From the NCBI GenBank assembly GCA_023428865.1, contig JAEYWT010000220.1, positions 1 to 8,811 of the forward strand: a stretch of DNA of 8,811 nucleotides, given 5' to 3'. Under the pieces are notes generated by a model. That model saw nothing but the letters and a program-made list of their open reading frames with translations. It ran no database searches and was not told where the DNA came from. This DNA comes from Bacteroidota bacterium. GTDB lineage: Bacteria; Bacteroidota; Bacteroidia; Flavobacteriales_F; PHOS-HE28. Below are positions 7,567 through 8,811 of the stretch, one piece after another (the stretch's first letter is position 1; each line of letters begins with the position of its first letter). The position numbers and the translations under genes are program-made.

Positions 7567-7643
7567 CACTCCACACAACATCTGCGTTCGCGGGTCGCGT
7601 TCAACACGGAAAACGCCCCGGATCTCGCATCTTTCGGTCTCCC

Positions 7644-8549
7644 ATGATGCACCGCACCCTTTTTCCACCCGTCGCGCGCGCCCTCTTCGCGGCACTGGCT
7701 CTGCTGCTCACCAGCTGCCAGAAGGAAGTGGAGATACCCGAGCCAGACCCCCTACCCGGCCCCGGCAACACCACCCCCGGCGGGCGCGACGATAACATGG
7801 CCCTGGGCAACCCCAGTAACGCCAGCACCAGCATCGTGGCCATCAACAACCACCTCATCATCCACCCACAATACACCGCCGGGTACGACAACAGCCGCGG
7901 CCAGTCGCGCTGGGTAAGCTGGCACCTCAACCTGGACTGGAAAGGAAGCGCCGCACGCTGCGATTGTTTCCTGCCCGACCCGCTGCTGCCCTCCAGCTAT
8001 TTCATCGCCAACACCTTCCACTACAACGGCACCGGTTTCGATCGCGGCCACCTCTGCCCCAGTGATGATCGCGATGGCAGCACGGCAGATAACGCTGTTA
8101 CCTTCTACATGACCAACATCGCCCCGCAGGCACCCACCATGAACCAAGATACCTGGTTCAACCTGGAATCCTTTGCACGCGACCTCGCCACCGACGGCAA
8201 CGAACTCTACATCGTGGCCGGCGGCTACGGCGAAGGTGGTACCGGTTCACAAGGCGGCACCACCACCCACATCGCCAGCGGCGCCATCGCCGTGCCCGCG
8301 CGCTACTGGAAAGTGCTGCTCATCATCCCCGATGGCGATAACGACCTGGACCGCATCAGCACCGACGGCGCACGCCTGATCGCCGTGGACATGCCCAACG
8401 GCGGCACCGCCACCGCCCTGCCCTGGCACGCCTACCGCACCACCGTGGACGCCATTGAACAAAGCACCGGCCTGGACCTCTTCAGCAACCTGCCCTTCGA
8501 CCTGCAAGAACAGTTGGAGAACGAAGTGGATGCGGGGGTGGTGTGGTGA
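7644..8549 (+). CDS. DNA/RNA non-specific endonuclease (DRGH/NUC1 family), lipoprotein
   Basis: A 301-aa protein of the beta-beta-alpha-metal (Serratia nuclease / endonuclease G) family, which cuts DNA and RNA without sequence preference using one Mg2+. Residues 1-25 are a lipoprotein signal (ARALFAALALLLTSC) with lipobox LTSC and lipidated Cys25; a Pro/Gly-rich tether follows (PEPDPLPGPGN). The catalytic motif is FDRGHLCPSDDR with general-base His136. Asn167 in TNIAPQAPTMNQDTW fits the Mg2+-binding Asn, and Glu175 falls eight residues later, the same spacing as in Serratia nuclease, so the site looks intact. The start is ATG 7644 (or the adjacent 7647): the frame is open back to 7548, but that extension lies in the repeat array and would destroy the lipoprotein signal. 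It is probably envelope-anchored, for nutrient scavenging or degradation of extracellular DNA (inference). It converges on the HIRAN gene with no gap. Confidence 0.93.
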   Translation: MMHRTLFPPVARALFAALALLLTSCQKEVEIPEPDPLPGPGNTTPGGRDDNMALGNPSNASTSIVAINNHLIIHPQYTAGYDNSRGQSRWVSWHLNLDWKGSAARCDCFLPDPLLPSSYFIANTFHYNGTGFDRGHLCPSDDRDGSTADNAVTFYMTNIAPQAPTMNQDTWFNLESFARDLATDGNELYIVAGGYGEGGTGSQGGTTTHIASGAIAVPARYWKVLLIIPDGDNDLDRISTDGARLIAVDMPNGGTATALPWHAYRTTVDAIEQSTGLDLFSNLPFDLQEQLENEVDAGVVW

Positions 8550-8552
8550 TCA
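8547..8552. other. Abutting stop codons of convergent genes (TGATCA)
   Basis: The nuclease ends with TGA at 8547-8549 on the plus strand, and the HIRAN gene ends with TGA at 8550-8552 on the minus strand. Together they form the palindrome TGATCA. There is no intergenic space, so any terminator for either gene must lie inside the opposite gene. Confidence 0.9.
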
Positions 8553-8811
8553 ACCCTCTGCCTCACCACCATAGTGCTGGTGACGCTTGTACCCCGCATC
8601 GGGGCGTTGCAGATAATGCTCCAAGTAGGTATCGAAACTGCTATTGCTCGGCAGCAGCAGATCCACCGCGATGAAACATTGTTCCCACGGCTGTAGCTCT
8701 GGCGCGGTGTAGGCCACGTAGGCGCTCAACAACATGCCATGGTCGATCAGGTTGGCCAAAGCCTTGTTCTCGAACATGGCCAGGTAACCCAACTTCTCGC
8801 CGTTCCAATAC
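8550..8811 (-). CDS. HIRAN domain protein, C-terminal end (start beyond window)
   Basis: The frame is open to the right edge, so only the last 86 residues are visible, ending at TGA 8550-8552. The visible start, YWNGEKLGYLAMFENKALANLI followed by DHGMLLSAYVAY, matches the second half of the HIRAN domain pattern (AVYxxGxKLGYxPRxxNxxIAxLLDxG). HIRAN is a small beta-barrel known from HLTF-type helicases, where it binds 3' DNA ends, and it occurs alone in many bacteria. The PR usual after LGY is replaced by AM. After the domain comes a short acidic/polar tail (SFDTYLEHYLQRPDAGYKRHQHYGGEAEG). The length of the missing N-terminal part is unknown, so it may be a stand-alone HIRAN protein or the end of a larger enzyme. 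The TTG at 8790-8792 is not taken as a start because the domain begins upstream of it. Confidence 0.72.
   Translation of the reverse strand, partial: YWNGEKLGYLAMFENKALANLIDHGMLLSAYVAYTAPELQPWEQCFIAVDLLLPSNSSFDTYLEHYLQRPDAGYKRHQHYGGEAEG

Larger units (their letters stand above)
7226..7606. repeat. Tandem array of about three ~120-bp hairpin-forming repeat units
   Basis: A unit of 120-121 bp recurs: GATACACACGG-type left arms begin at 7250, 7371 and 7491. Each unit has a left arm, a ~20-nt loop containing ATGCTC, a right arm, and a shared spacer (GCACTCCATACCACT ... TTCGCAGGGGGCTCAG). Partial spacer precedes unit 1 and a diverged spacer follows unit 3, so the array is truly tandem. The left arm holds three CACGGAT heptamers with a 10-bp period, and the right arm holds their reverse complements with about the same period. 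I recall similar CACGGATGAACACGGAT elements scattered through environmental bacterial genomes, but the family name and function are not known to me. Spurious reading frames cross the array because 120 is a multiple of three. Confidence 0.92.

Noticed and set aside
7292..7576. Open frames running through the repeat array on both strands (for example with ISVHPCVSV repeats)
   Set aside because: The unit length is close to a multiple of three and its arms lack stops, so frames arise automatically. Peptides of this HPCVSV type are typical false proteins from such repeats.
7226..7606. CRISPR array
   Set aside because: The units are ~120 bp with repeated rather than unique spacers, contain internal hairpins, and no cas gene is nearby.

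Overview
The window looks like a stretch of a Bacteroidota chromosome, probably Flavobacteriales-like and GC-rich for that group. The evidence is three consecutive minus-strand genes for large secreted proteins. They have N-terminal signal peptides cleaved before Gln, Asn/Gly/Thr-rich beta repeats, Ig-like or FN3-like modules and, where the end is visible, C-terminal type IX secretion (T9SS) sorting domains. Shine-Dalgarno sequences are weak or absent, as is usual in this phylum. The lineage is an inference from protein style, not from a marker gene. No tRNA, rRNA, CRISPR, transposase or phage gene was found.

Layout. (1) 1-3040, minus: the first 1013 codons of a very large secreted protein that runs off the left edge. 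It has a signal peptide, a long NNG-type beta-repeat region, a Cys-rich stretch with two thrombospondin-3-like Ca-binding repeats, and a second Cys-rich module. (2) 3139-5154, minus: a complete 671-aa secreted delta-60-repeat protein with two Ig-like domains and a sorting-domain-like tail. (3) 5250-6637, minus: a secreted protein with a clear T9SS type A tail, broken by one -1 frameshift near 6340-6375. (4) 6699-7100, minus: a small unrecognised protein. (5) 7101-7643: a gene-free stretch holding about three tandem copies of a ~120-bp unit, each able to fold into a long imperfect hairpin. (6) 7644-8549, plus: a lipoprotein DNA/RNA non-specific endonuclease (DRGH family). (7) 8550-8811, minus: the C-terminal end of a HIRAN-domain protein running off the right edge.

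How the parts fit. Genes 1-3 look like a set of cell-surface or exported proteins, each probably moved by Sec and then T9SS. A 19-bp motif recurs once in each of the three intergenic gaps of this set, always just after the preceding stop codon, and may be a shared regulatory element. The nuclease is probably anchored in an envelope membrane, where it could degrade extracellular nucleic acid; nothing in the sequence ties it to the T9SS genes. The nuclease and HIRAN genes converge with no gap, their two stop codons forming TGATCA. No complete new multi-gene system is evident. The items most worth checking are the hairpin array, the shared intergenic motif, the frameshift and the unnamed Cys-rich module of gene 1.
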